Positions 43,677-51,961 of a DNA stretch of 64,000 nucleotides are shown in pieces. Source of the DNA: Pyrenophora tritici-repentis (Eukaryota > Ascomycota > Dothideomycetes > Pleosporales > Pleosporaceae); the NCBI RefSeq assembly GCF_003171515.1, contig NC_089390.1, positions 5,394,001 to 5,458,000 on the forward strand. Reading direction: 5' to 3'. Position 1 is the stretch's first letter. Each line of letters begins with the position of its first letter. The notes beneath the pieces are model-generated. The model was given only the letters and a program-made list of their open reading frames with translations. It made no database searches and had not been told where the DNA came from. Made by a program: the position numbers and the translations under genes.

Positions 43677-44873
43677 ATGAGCTCCCCCGGGGATACTAAC
43701 ATGACGACGAACGATTCGAACCAGCTGTTACAGTCGCTACTACAGAGACTTGAAGACATGAGCACTAGGATGGAGAGGCTGGAAGCATCATCGCACGAGC
43801 CACCTCAAACGCCTGGTCACAATACAGACGCCACCACTGATCCGACGCCAACCTCCGAGACTTCGAACACATCTGTGCCTATAATCCCAAAGCCGCGGCA
43901 CAGCTTACCCCACCCGCCTACGTTTGGTGGAAACAAATCACAATGGCGAGGATGGAAGCTAGAGATGGAGGGCAAGATCGAAGAAGACGCGCAAGCTATT
44001 GGAAGCCTAAAAGCTCAGCTACGCTACGTCTACATGCGTCTTGATGGGGCAGCGAAAACCAACGTTACAACATACTACGAGATACAAGTTAAAGAAGAAT
44101 CGCCAAACCCTTTCAAGCTGCTTGACCGCCTTGAACTCCTCTACGGCGAACGAAATCGGAAGGAGAAAGCCATTCAGAACCTCTACTCTATACGCCAGAA
44201 GGACGACGAGACGTTTATTTCCTTCTATCCACGGTTTGAGAAAGAGATGGCCAACGCTGACGCAGAAAGCTGGCCTGAGCATACGAAGATATCCTACTTA
44301 CGAAATGCATTAAGTGGTAGGATAAAGGATAGGCTTGTTGGTACATCAGGGACAGAAACAAGCACATACGCAAGGTTCGCTCAGAAGTGTGTAGATCTTA
44401 GCAACGACATGGAGTTGTTCGGCCAATGGACGAAAACAACCCGTCGTTACGGTAGCCGAACTGCTGAAAATGCACCAACCTATGAACCACCAGCAAAATC
44501 GAATAATGCCACTCTCACAGCAGCTTCCCCTGAAGACATGATGGAATGGGAACCTACGCAGCCTACAACTACCCAAGTGAACGCTGTCGGCCTCCGCGGC
44601 AAGACCAACATGAATGGATATCCATCTAGGCGTCCTGAGGACCGAGAACTTATTGGAAAACGAGCAAAATGGGTCAACCAAGAGGAAATCGATGCTCGAC
44701 GCCAGGAACGACGCTGTCTTCGATGCGGCCGCAACAATTGCCGAATAGCTACATGCCCGTTGGCAGCCGCTCTACGACCAACTCACGTTAGCGTCAAGAC
44801 AGCAAAGAGTACTGTGGTCACCAAGGCAGCTGTAGAGGAGGAAGATCCAGAAGACTCCGAAGCAGAGCAATAG
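43677..44873 (+). CDS. Gypsy gag polyprotein
   Basis: 398 residues ending in a TAG at 44871-44873. It has an N-terminal Gln/Leu/Met-rich helix (LLQSLLQRLEDMSTRMERL), then the retrotransposon gag region (PPTFGGNKSQWRGWKLEM; FKLLDRLELLYGERNRKEKA). Near residue 346 there is one zinc knuckle of form C-x2-C-x4-C-x4-C (CLRCGRNNCRIATC), in which the usual His is Cys. The Glu/Asp-rich last 15 residues directly precede the stop. Gag proteins form the virus-like particle and bind the element's RNA. The next gene, pol, is in the same reading frame. Confidence 0.92.
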   Translation: MSSPGDTNMTTNDSNQLLQSLLQRLEDMSTRMERLEASSHEPPQTPGHNTDATTDPTPTSETSNTSVPIIPKPRHSLPHPPTFGGNKSQWRGWKLEMEGKIEEDAQAIGSLKAQLRYVYMRLDGAAKTNVTTYYEIQVKEESPNPFKLLDRLELLYGERNRKEKAIQNLYSIRQKDDETFISFYPRFEKEMANADAESWPEHTKISYLRNALSGRIKDRLVGTSGTETSTYARFAQKCVDLSNDMELFGQWTKTTRRYGSRTAENAPTYEPPAKSNNATLTAASPEDMMEWEPTQPTTTQVNAVGLRGKTNMNGYPSRRPEDRELIGKRAKWVNQEEIDARRQERRCLRCGRNNCRIATCPLAAALRPTHVSVKTAKSTVVTKAAVEEEDPEDSEAEQ

Positions 44874-47800
44874 GAACACGCGGCAGCTCAGAAAGAATGG
44901 AAGGAGACTGGAAAGCAAAAGATGGATAGCGATCCCTTTGTAGTGGACGTTAGACTTAATGGAACTGACTTTGTCACTGGACTTGTTGACTCAGGTTGCC
45001 TTTGCTATTCCGCCATCAATGAACAACTCTTTCGATCTCTGAGACTGCCATCAATCAAGATAGCCCCGCGTCAGCTGGAGGAAGCAGCTGGGAAGAACGC
45101 AGAACCAAGTACTGTCCTAGATACAGTTACTTACGCCTCGATAGACATAGACGGCCACCAGCAGAAACGCGTCTTCTTCTACGTTGTACCTGGCCTGACT
45201 TACGACGTGATTCTGGGAAAGCCCTGGTTAGAGGATGCCGACGTCACAATTTCGGCCAAACAAGGCTGCCTGGATATCGGCGCATCAAACATCCGCGCAT
45301 GGAACCACAAGAAAGCGTCATACAAGCCACCACCAATGAAGGCTACTCAGGTGATGGCTTCCGCATTCATGGCGGAGGTGAGAAGAAGCCGTAGGAAGAA
45401 CAAAGGAGACGGTATTGCGCTCGACACTGGACTGTTCGCTGTTTCCATCGCCGACATTGAGAAAGCTTTGAAACCGCGCAAACGATCCGATCCGAAGACG
45501 AAGCTCCCACCCCAGTACCACCAATGGCTGAAGGCTTTCGACCATTTCCTAGCTGAGAAACTTCCCCCGCATCGTAAAGGCGTTGATCTCCACATTGAGA
45601 TTGAAAAGGATCAAGACGGAAACGAGAAGACCATTCCATGGGGTCCGCTCTACGGCATGAGCCGAGAAGAGTTACTAGTGCTTAGGAAAACTCTCACCGA
45701 GCTGTTAGACAAGGATTTTATCCGCGCTAGTAACTCTCCCGCAGCCGCACCCGTCCTAATGGTTAAAAAGCCAGGAGGGGGCATCCGATTTTGCGTTGAC
45801 TACCGAGGCTTGAACAACATCACCAGGAAGGACCGTTACCCTCTGCCTCTATTCACAGAAACACTGAGAAATGTGGCCAAAGCTAAATGGTTCACAAAAC
45901 TTGACGTTATCGCAGCCTTCCACAAGATCCGTGTGGCCAAAGGAGAGGAATGGAAGACAGCTTTCCGAACAAGATACGGCCTATTCGAATGGCGGGTTGC
46001 TCCCTTCGGACTAACAGGAGCACCAGCCGCATTTCAACGCTACGTAAATAGTGTTCTGCAGGATTACCTTGACGACTTTGTTTCAGCCTACGTTGACGAC
46101 ATCTTGATCTACTCGTCAGGATCGCTTCAGGATCACAGAGAGAAGGTTGGAAAGGTTCTTCAACGCCTCATAGACGCTGGACTGCAGATTGATATCGACA
46201 AGTGCGAGTTCGAGACTAAACGAGTTAAATACCTCGGGTACATTGTGGAAGCAGAAGTGGGTATTCGAGTTGACCCTGAAAAGATTATCGCAATCCGCGA
46301 ATGGGCTACACCAACGTCAGTTAAGGCTATCCGAGCATTTATTGGTTTTGCCAACTTCTACCGAGTTTTTATACCGAACTTCTCGGACATTGCTGAACCG
46401 CTCATCAACCTAACTAAGAAAGAGATGGTTTTTCATTGGGACGAGGCTTGCAATCAAGCATTTGAAACGATTAAGGAACTTCTCATTACAGCACCAATAC
46501 TCGGCCATTTTGATCCAGAGAAGGACACCTTAGTAGAAGCCGACTCCTCAGGACATGCAACTGGCGGCCTATTGCTGCAGAAGGACAAGAACAACAACTG
46601 GCAACCCGTTGCTTACTACTCAAAGAAGCACTCACCAACAGAGGCCAATTATCCAATTCATGACAAGGAGCTTCTAGCTATTGTTCGTTGCTTAGAAGCA
46701 TGGGCTCCTGAACTACGTATGGTTAGGAAGTTTACAGTTCTGACGGACCACAAGAACCTCCAATACTTCTACCGCGAACGACAGCTGTCTGAAAGACAAG
46801 TACGTTGGTCAGAGTTTCTCTCACGATTCGACTTCTCCCTGGAATGGAAACCTGGAAAGACTATGGGAAAACCCGACGCCCTATCACGACGAGAACAAGA
46901 CCTACCCGCCAACTATGACGATGAACGAATACGGTCTCGATTTATCCGTCTCTTCCAGAGCAAGCACTTGCGGAGTGTTCAAATCCAGTCTCTATCGTCT
47001 GAGGAGATTGACTTCACAAAAGAGATACGCATGTTTGAGGACCAGGAGATGCAGAATCTGTGGCACCGAAGCCGCCAAGAAGATAAGCTTTATCAGGAGC
47101 TTACTACACTAGTAGCAAATAAGGAGAGGAACCTCCCTACTAAGCTTCAGAAGGAGAAGTTAGTGAGTATAGCAGAATGCACCCTAGACGAGAGAGGCTT
47201 GTTACGATTTCGAGACCGGACATGGATCCCTCACTGCGAACCACTCCGCACGCGAATCATTCAAAATATTCACGACTCGCATATTACTGGCCACCCCGGA
47301 CGAGATCTTACCTACTCAATCTTATCAAGGCAGTTCTTCTGGTCAGGTGCAGCAAGCGACGTGCGACGCTTTGTCCGTAACTGCGAGATTTGCGGAAGGA
47401 ATACGATATGGAGAGAAACAAAGAAGGGCCTCCTTAAACCATTACCGATCCCAGAACGTATATGGGGGGAACTTTCAATCGATTTCATTACCGACTTGCC
47501 GCCATCTGGACGGGATAACGCAACGAACTGTATGGTGGTCACTGATCGGCTGACAAAGGGAATTGAACTAGAAGGTATGCACGATATCTCGGCACAAGCC
47601 GTAGCACAACGACTTTTCGAACGGCATTATCCTATTCACGGTATTCCAACGGCAATTACGAGCGATAGAGGACCACAATTCGTTAGCGATCTTTGGAAGC
47701 ATTTCTGTAAGCTCCTTAGCGTTGAGCAACGCCTGTCGACTGCCTACCATCCGCAAACCGATGGTGCAACAGAACGAATGAATCAAGAGATTGAAAAGAT

Positions 47801-48557
47801 GATTCGAATCTGGGCCACGTACACGCAAGAAAACTGGCTGGCACTTTTACCTGTCGTTATGGGAGCAATCAACAACCGCGAGGCCTCATCCACTGGCCTA
47901 AGCCCCTTCTATTTCATGCACGGATATCACAATGAACCCATTCAGCTAGTAGAGGATCGAACTATTCAGGACCGACCAAAGAAAGATGGCGAAGCACTAG
48001 CAGAAGGCTTCCTCAAAAGACTCCAAGATGCAACAGAGTGGGCCCAAGCCGCGATCGCGATGACACAAGAGAAACAGCAGCATCAGGCTAATAAGACAAG
48101 AACAGCAGCGCCCCAATACAAGGAGGGAGACTGGGTGTTTCTAAACCTTAGAAACGTGAAGACAACACGACCTTCCAAGAAGCTAGACTGGTTGCATGGA
48201 AAGTATAAAGTCTTGAAGCAGGTCAACTCCCACTCTTATAAGCTTGACGTTCCGGGAAAAATCCATCCTGTCTTTCACGTAGACCTGCTTCGCTACGCGC
48301 CTGACGACTCTTTCCCATCGCAGAAAGTTGGAGACACTCAGCCAGGGCCTATACTTATAGATGGAGACGAGTTATGGCTGGTTGAGCGTATTCTGGGCGA
48401 ACGGACAATAGGGCAAGGAGGGAAAGGAATCAAGGAGGCATATGTGAAGTGGGTGGACTATACTGAACCGACATGGGAACCAGTGAGCAACGTACTAAAG
48501 ACTGACGCTTGGAAGAAATGGAAAAAACTACACGCTAAAGGGAAAGGAGGGGGGTAA
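44874..48557 (+). CDS. Gypsy pol polyprotein with chromodomain
   Basis: The frame is open directly after the gag TAG; the first Met is at 44922 (1211 residues from there). Domains in order: aspartic protease with VDSGC (Ser in place of the usual Thr of DTG); reverse transcriptase with YVDDILIYS near residue 390; RNase H with VEADSSGHATGGLLLQ; integrase with the HHCC zinc site (HITGHPG...CEICGRN) and a DDE core with TSDRGPQFVSD and AYHPQTDGATERMNQ; and a C-terminal chromodomain (VERILGER...YVKWVDYTEPTWEP). Chromodomains direct integration to marked chromatin. All catalytic residues are present. The Met at 44922 could allow separate initiation, but its location 16 codons after the stop favours readthrough as the source. 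Confidence 0.93.
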   Translation, partial: EHAAAQKEWKETGKQKMDSDPFVVDVRLNGTDFVTGLVDSGCLCYSAINEQLFRSLRLPSIKIAPRQLEEAAGKNAEPSTVLDTVTYASIDIDGHQQKRVFFYVVPGLTYDVILGKPWLEDADVTISAKQGCLDIGASNIRAWNHKKASYKPPPMKATQVMASAFMAEVRRSRRKNKGDGIALDTGLFAVSIADIEKALKPRKRSDPKTKLPPQYHQWLKAFDHFLAEKLPPHRKGVDLHIEIEKDQDGNEKTIPWGPLYGMSREELLVLRKTLTELLDKDFIRASNSPAAAPVLMVKKPGGGIRFCVDYRGLNNITRKDRYPLPLFTETLRNVAKAKWFTKLDVIAAFHKIRVAKGEEWKTAFRTRYGLFEWRVAPFGLTGAPAAFQRYVNSVLQDYLDDFVSAYVDDILIYSSGSLQDHREKVGKVLQRLIDAGLQIDIDKCEFETKRVKYLGYIVEAEVGIRVDPEKIIAIREWATPTSVKAIRAFIGFANFYRVFIPNFSDIAEPLINLTKKEMVFHWDEACNQAFETIKELLITAPILGHFDPEKDTLVEADSSGHATGGLLLQKDKNNNWQPVAYYSKKHSPTEANYPIHDKELLAIVRCLEAWAPELRMVRKFTVLTDHKNLQYFYRERQLSERQVRWSEFLSRFDFSLEWKPGKTMGKPDALSRREQDLPANYDDERIRSRFIRLFQSKHLRSVQIQSLSSEEIDFTKEIRMFEDQEMQNLWHRSRQEDKLYQELTTLVANKERNLPTKLQKEKLVSIAECTLDERGLLRFRDRTWIPHCEPLRTRIIQNIHDSHITGHPGRDLTYSILSRQFFWSGAASDVRRFVRNCEICGRNTIWRETKKGLLKPLPIPERIWGELSIDFITDLPPSGRDNATNCMVVTDRLTKGIELEGMHDISAQAVAQRLFERHYPIHGIPTAITSDRGPQFVSDLWKHFCKLLSVEQRLSTAYHPQTDGATERMNQEIEKMIRIWATYTQENWLALLPVVMGAINNREASSTGLSPFYFMHGYHNEPIQLVEDRTIQDRPKKDGEALAEGFLKRLQDATEWAQAAIAMTQEKQQHQANKTRTAAPQYKEGDWVFLNLRNVKTTRPSKKLDWLHGKYKVLKQVNSHSYKLDVPGKIHPVFHVDLLRYAPDDSFPSQKVGDTQPGPILIDGDELWLVERILGERTIGQGGKGIKEAYVKWVDYTEPTWEPVSNVLKTDAWKKWKKLHAKGKGGG
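48537..48554 (+). other. Polypurine tract
   Basis: An 18-nt run of purines (AAAGGGAAAGGAGGGGGG) also encodes the last residues of pol. The pol stop TAA (48555-48557) is followed immediately by the 3' LTR. Confidence 0.82.
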
Positions 48558-48745
48558 TGTAACGGGCTGAGCCCTAAGTCACATGACTAGGCTGCGAGCC
48601 TAGTCGCTTCCCCGGCAACGAGAGGGCCGTGCGCCAACCCAAACAAAGCGGGCTCGCCGCTCGCGTCTTACCTTCTTTCTTCATCTTGACTGTAAATAGC
48701 ATCTGGACTAGGTAGCTGGAATACAGTTCCTACAGACCGTTCACA
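48558..48745 (+). repeat. 3' LTR of the Gypsy element
   Basis: 188 bp, identical to 43388-43575, followed by the target duplication TATAG. Confidence 0.95.
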
Positions 48746-49007
48746 TATAGCGCGAGACAGGAATATTGCGGTCTGTTTGTGTCGTCTCTTCTGAGAGAAT
48801 CGTGCCTCCGTGGCTGTTTCCTTGCGCTATTTCGTCGTTAGTGTCGATCATTCCGAAACTCTGGAAGGCCATGCGTGAGGTTGTCGGAGAAGAGTCCAAC
48901 GGATTGGAGTCGGCTCGAGACATACCAGTGCGTATCCCTGTACGTGGCGGAGAAGGGGTAGCCTCCGGGCTAGTATGATCCGAAAATATACTGGAGTTGC
49001 TCATCAT

Positions 49008-50289
49008 GTTGATTTTGGTGGTGCTTGGAGGGGTGCAGTCAAATCAATGTTTAGGAAAGAGCACTGGTTGCACGGACCAAGTTGATGGAGAAGAGCAAGG
49101 GAAATTCATCGCAATGAGTCTAGTGTGTTGGCATGAGCAGATGCTAACACATCCATTTCACCTGATTATCTCTGTACCTTGTCCTTCGCCACATATGCAG
49201 CCTGTCGCCATTCACTCTAATATCCCCATTGATACCTAGGGATTTTATGACCGTTACGAACATTCCAAATCTGTATTTACACAATGTGTGACCCAAATCT
49301 AAACCACAACATTCACAGCCATACCCATCTGAATTGACTATAAGATTCTGTGAAAGCTTTGGGCAATGATCTGCTTACATCCTGCCTTGCGATGAAACCG
49401 CGAAGTCCATGAAAACTTAAGAGAGAGGGGCAAAGCCCTTCTGGGTCGCGTTTGTGGTGACGCTGTCAAAAGCAGGATAAGAGGAAAAAGAAGAAGATAG
49501 CGATAACTACAACATCAACGCAGAGATGATGAGCGCAGAGACAGACCTCGGGAGATAGCACCTGGCTTTTTCCTAGAGCCCATAAAAGCTGGTGAGCGTT
49601 CAATAGTACCCAAAGATCCTCCAGACGCCGTACAGCTACCAGCTGCATCAGCCACCATGCTGCAAGCTGATCTCGTCGTCACTAGCCGACTAGAGCAAAC
49701 ACGTACAGAAAACAACCGCCAAGGTGGTCAATGCGTATGACCCTGGTTCTCTTCGATCAACTCCCAGTATCCGGAAGAGCCCTGGGTGTCCCGAAGCCTG
49801 CATGAAGCGGCACGTATACTTCGCTATCAAGTCAACACCGCTAGACAGGAGGCCATACGAAAGAAGCAGCACGCGATTACCAAGAGTGATCGAGCCGCCA
49901 GAGGAGGCAAAGCTCCGAGGAGTCATCATGGGCCATAGTGTGGACGTTTTGGTGCGGATAACGACAAACCCCGAGTTCCTAGGTAACACCGACTAGCGGC
50001 TCACTTGGATAGACTACGCTTAGAGCTACAGTCGGGTACAGTGATTATCGACACAGCGAGCAGAGCGCAGAAGCTGTTGCAATACAGGATGTTGCGCTGC
50101 GAGAATAGTGGAAGTAGACTTAGCGTGAACTTTCCTTGTTACTGAGCACGAGAGAGATGGAATTGCCGCTCATTCACCAGCTTTAAGGATTGTTTCATAC
50201 GAGTCAGTCACATACTCGTCCGTCCCGATATTAAATTCTTCTCCTTCACGTCATGGTGGGTTTAGAAAACAATCAGCGTGTCTGTCTTC
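49008..50289. other. Intergenic with a degenerate coding remnant
   Basis: This stretch contains the promoter side of the broken gene starting at 49007. Around 49520-49990 there is plus-strand coding-like sequence in two alternating frames (APGFFLEPIKAGERSIVPKD; STRLPRVIEPPEEAKLRG), with stops between them. I could not assign it to a gene or an element. No LTR or inverted repeat was found here. Confidence 0.35.
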
Positions 50290-50447
50290 CAGAGATGTCA
50301 ACAAGCAAGTCAAGCTGGCTTGATTCTTATCGATTGCAGATCACAGACAATATAGAGGCTCGTGCACAGTGGCACGTCCCAGAGAATGGTCTGTGATCTG
50401 CAATCGATAAGAATCAAGCCAGCTTGACTTGCTTGTTGACATCTCTG
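50290..50447. mobile_element. Palindromic hAT-type MITE, left copy
   Basis: 158 bp with inverted arms of about 59 bp that look perfect (CAGAGATGTCAACAAGCAAG... and its inverse) and a 40-bp loop. It is identical in sequence to 51777-51934. The flanks are CTGTCTTC on the left and CTTGGGGG on the right, so it has no duplication of its own. Confidence 0.9.
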
Positions 50448-51776
50448 CTTGGGGGTGCAGTGTTGATGTATGTGGGATCTTGGAAGTAGTAGCTGCGCTT
50501 TGACCTGTGCTATTGGTAGAAGGAGAATTGCGAAGTGGTGGGCATGGGGACAAATATATGGTCGAGGGCGGGCTATCAGGTCTGTGCGGAGTGAGTGAGA
50601 GCAGCGTGACCGCATACTGCGCGCCCGCGCCACGCACAGACAGGGACTCACCTCCCGCGCCATGCAATCACTTCCCTAAACTATGACAGTCATTGGCCAG
50701 GATTGCTGCTATAGATAGGCGAGTTCATCAGCGCCTTATCAGAGTACACTACAGGGTTTCGACCTCGGGGGTGAAACAGATCTTGGGAGCACTAATATTT
50801 TAGAAAAAATAAGAGATATACCAACTAACAAAGTTGTATATAGGTAACATTAATGCTAAGTGGTGTAAAAATATAGAGTGGATGAGATGACCTTCAATCT
50901 ACAGGATAAAAAGCATATCTATATAGGCAAGACTGTTGATACGGCAAAGGTGAGGTTGGATCAAGTAACGGTCGTTGCAACGAGTTGAAGTAGATGGTTA
51001 TGATTGATTAGAGGAGGTGGGCTGCAGCTCGCGTACGAACTGAATCCCACCCCACGGCACGGGCCACGCACGTAGTCACGTGCTCGCCACGTACGTACGG
51101 TGGCTCGAAACTAAGAGCAACCAACAAAGACGATTGCTATTAAGCAAGAACGAGCACATCACAGGCTGATTGTTGATGGCAAGGAAGCTGGAATGATACA
51201 ATTCAAGAAGTAAAACAGTTTTATAGTACTCACTAAGTACAGGTACATGAGTAGATTAGCCAGTACATGAAAAGCTTGCTTAAATTTTATTTCGCAACGC
51301 CTGACCATGGGCGGTGATGTGCAGGTGACTCATGACGTTGGATATATGAACTTATAACAGCAAGCGATAGACTTAGTTCACTGATGACAAGACCACTAAT
51401 CAACTTATCACAGCGGACATCAGTTGCGCACATCAGTTGCGCAGTGCCAGCATGTAAATTCGTAGCTAGCATCATGCTAGTGTTCTCTATGCCAGTGTTC
51501 TTCCTACATCAAGTCACACTCATGAATATCCAAATTATGAGAAAAGAATCCCAAATTGCGTGAAACAATGTATCGCAACTGTGCAATTAGAATGTTGCGA
51601 AGGAAGCGACTGAGCTTCACAGCGCATTCCTGTTCTGTTTGGGTGTTCTCAGTGTACGCTGTTTCCTTCAAATGGTTATCAAACAGCAGCTTGTGCGATA
51701 CAGGTAGCCGCTGCAGGAAAGCTTGTTGTGATATAACACTGTGTTGGGAATAGTTGCTAAAAAATTTAGAAGACAG
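50448..51776. other. 1.33-kb segment inverted between two MITE copies
   Basis: The right flank of the left MITE (CTTGGGGG) is the reverse complement of the right flank of the right MITE (CCCCCAAG). The two left flanks (CTGTCTTC and GAAGACAG) are also reverse complements. If this segment is turned round, both MITEs gain perfect 8-bp duplications. The content is AT-rich and non-coding. It includes, on the minus strand, promoter-like sequence that would lie just upstream of the gene at 51962 in the original order. Confidence 0.85.
50551..50560 (-). promoter_or_regulatory. TATA-like element displaced by the inversion
   Basis: The minus strand reads CATATATTTG, followed by a pyrimidine-rich stretch and the CTTGGGGG junction about 100 bp further on. 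In the ancestral order this would be about 120-130 bp upstream of the ATG at 51962, before counting the MITE. This is inference from position. Confidence 0.35.
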
Positions 51777-51934
51777 CAGAGATGTCAACAAGCAAGTCAA
51801 GCTGGCTTGATTCTTATCGATTGCAGATCACAGACAATATAGAGGCTCGTGCACAGTGGCACGTCCCAGAGAATGGTCTGTGATCTGCAATCGATAAGAA
51901 TCAAGCCAGCTTGACTTGCTTGTTGACATCTCTG
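51777..51934. mobile_element. Palindromic hAT-type MITE, right copy
   Basis: 158 bp, identical to 50290-50447 in the same orientation. The flanks are GAAGACAG on the left and CCCCCAAG on the right. Its right end is 27 bp upstream of the ATG at 51962, so it inserted into a leader or core promoter. Confidence 0.9.
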
Positions 51935-51961
51935 CCCCCAAGTACACGCAGAACGGAAACA

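Larger units (their letters stand above)
43388..48745 (+). mobile_element. Complete Gypsy chromovirus retrotransposon, 5.36 kb
   Basis: Two LTRs of 188 bp, identical base for base, flank gag and pol. The flanks are TATAG at 43383-43387 and 48746-48750, a perfect 5-bp duplication. Order: LTR, primer site, 9-bp tandem repeats, gag, a single UAG, pol (protease, reverse transcriptase, RNase H, integrase, chromodomain), purine tract, LTR. Identical LTRs and intact frames imply a very recent insertion and possibly an active element. The chromodomain places it among chromoviruses, which are common in fungi. Confidence 0.95.
41673..49007 (-). pseudogene. Uncharacterised gene broken by three LTR-type insertions and three nonsense codons
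   Basis: Coding segments on the minus strand are 49007-48746, 43382-42995, 42835-42229 and 42014-41673. Dropping one copy of each target duplication, they total 1599 nt, a single frame of 532 codons plus the final TAG. Interruptions are the Gypsy element, solo LTR B and solo LTR A. Nonsense codons are TAG at 42547-42549, TAG at 42361-42363 and TGA at 41835-41837; each could be a C-to-T change of CAG or CGA. The protein starts with a Ser/Thr/Pro-rich region. A C-terminal region includes YTPTEDAWLDLLHRK, reminiscent of Myb-like W/EDxxL helices, and KLPGATYIMEAFNTFFEG. Function is unknown. Confidence 0.83.

Noticed and set aside
43571..43765. Minus-strand frame with Leu-Arg-Val repeats
   Set aside because: It is only the reverse reading of the 9-bp tandem repeat in the Gypsy leader.
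49466..49996. Overlapping frames on both strands as genes
   Set aside because: Frames alternate with stops, there is no recognisable motif, and no strand is clearly favoured; kept only as a remnant note.
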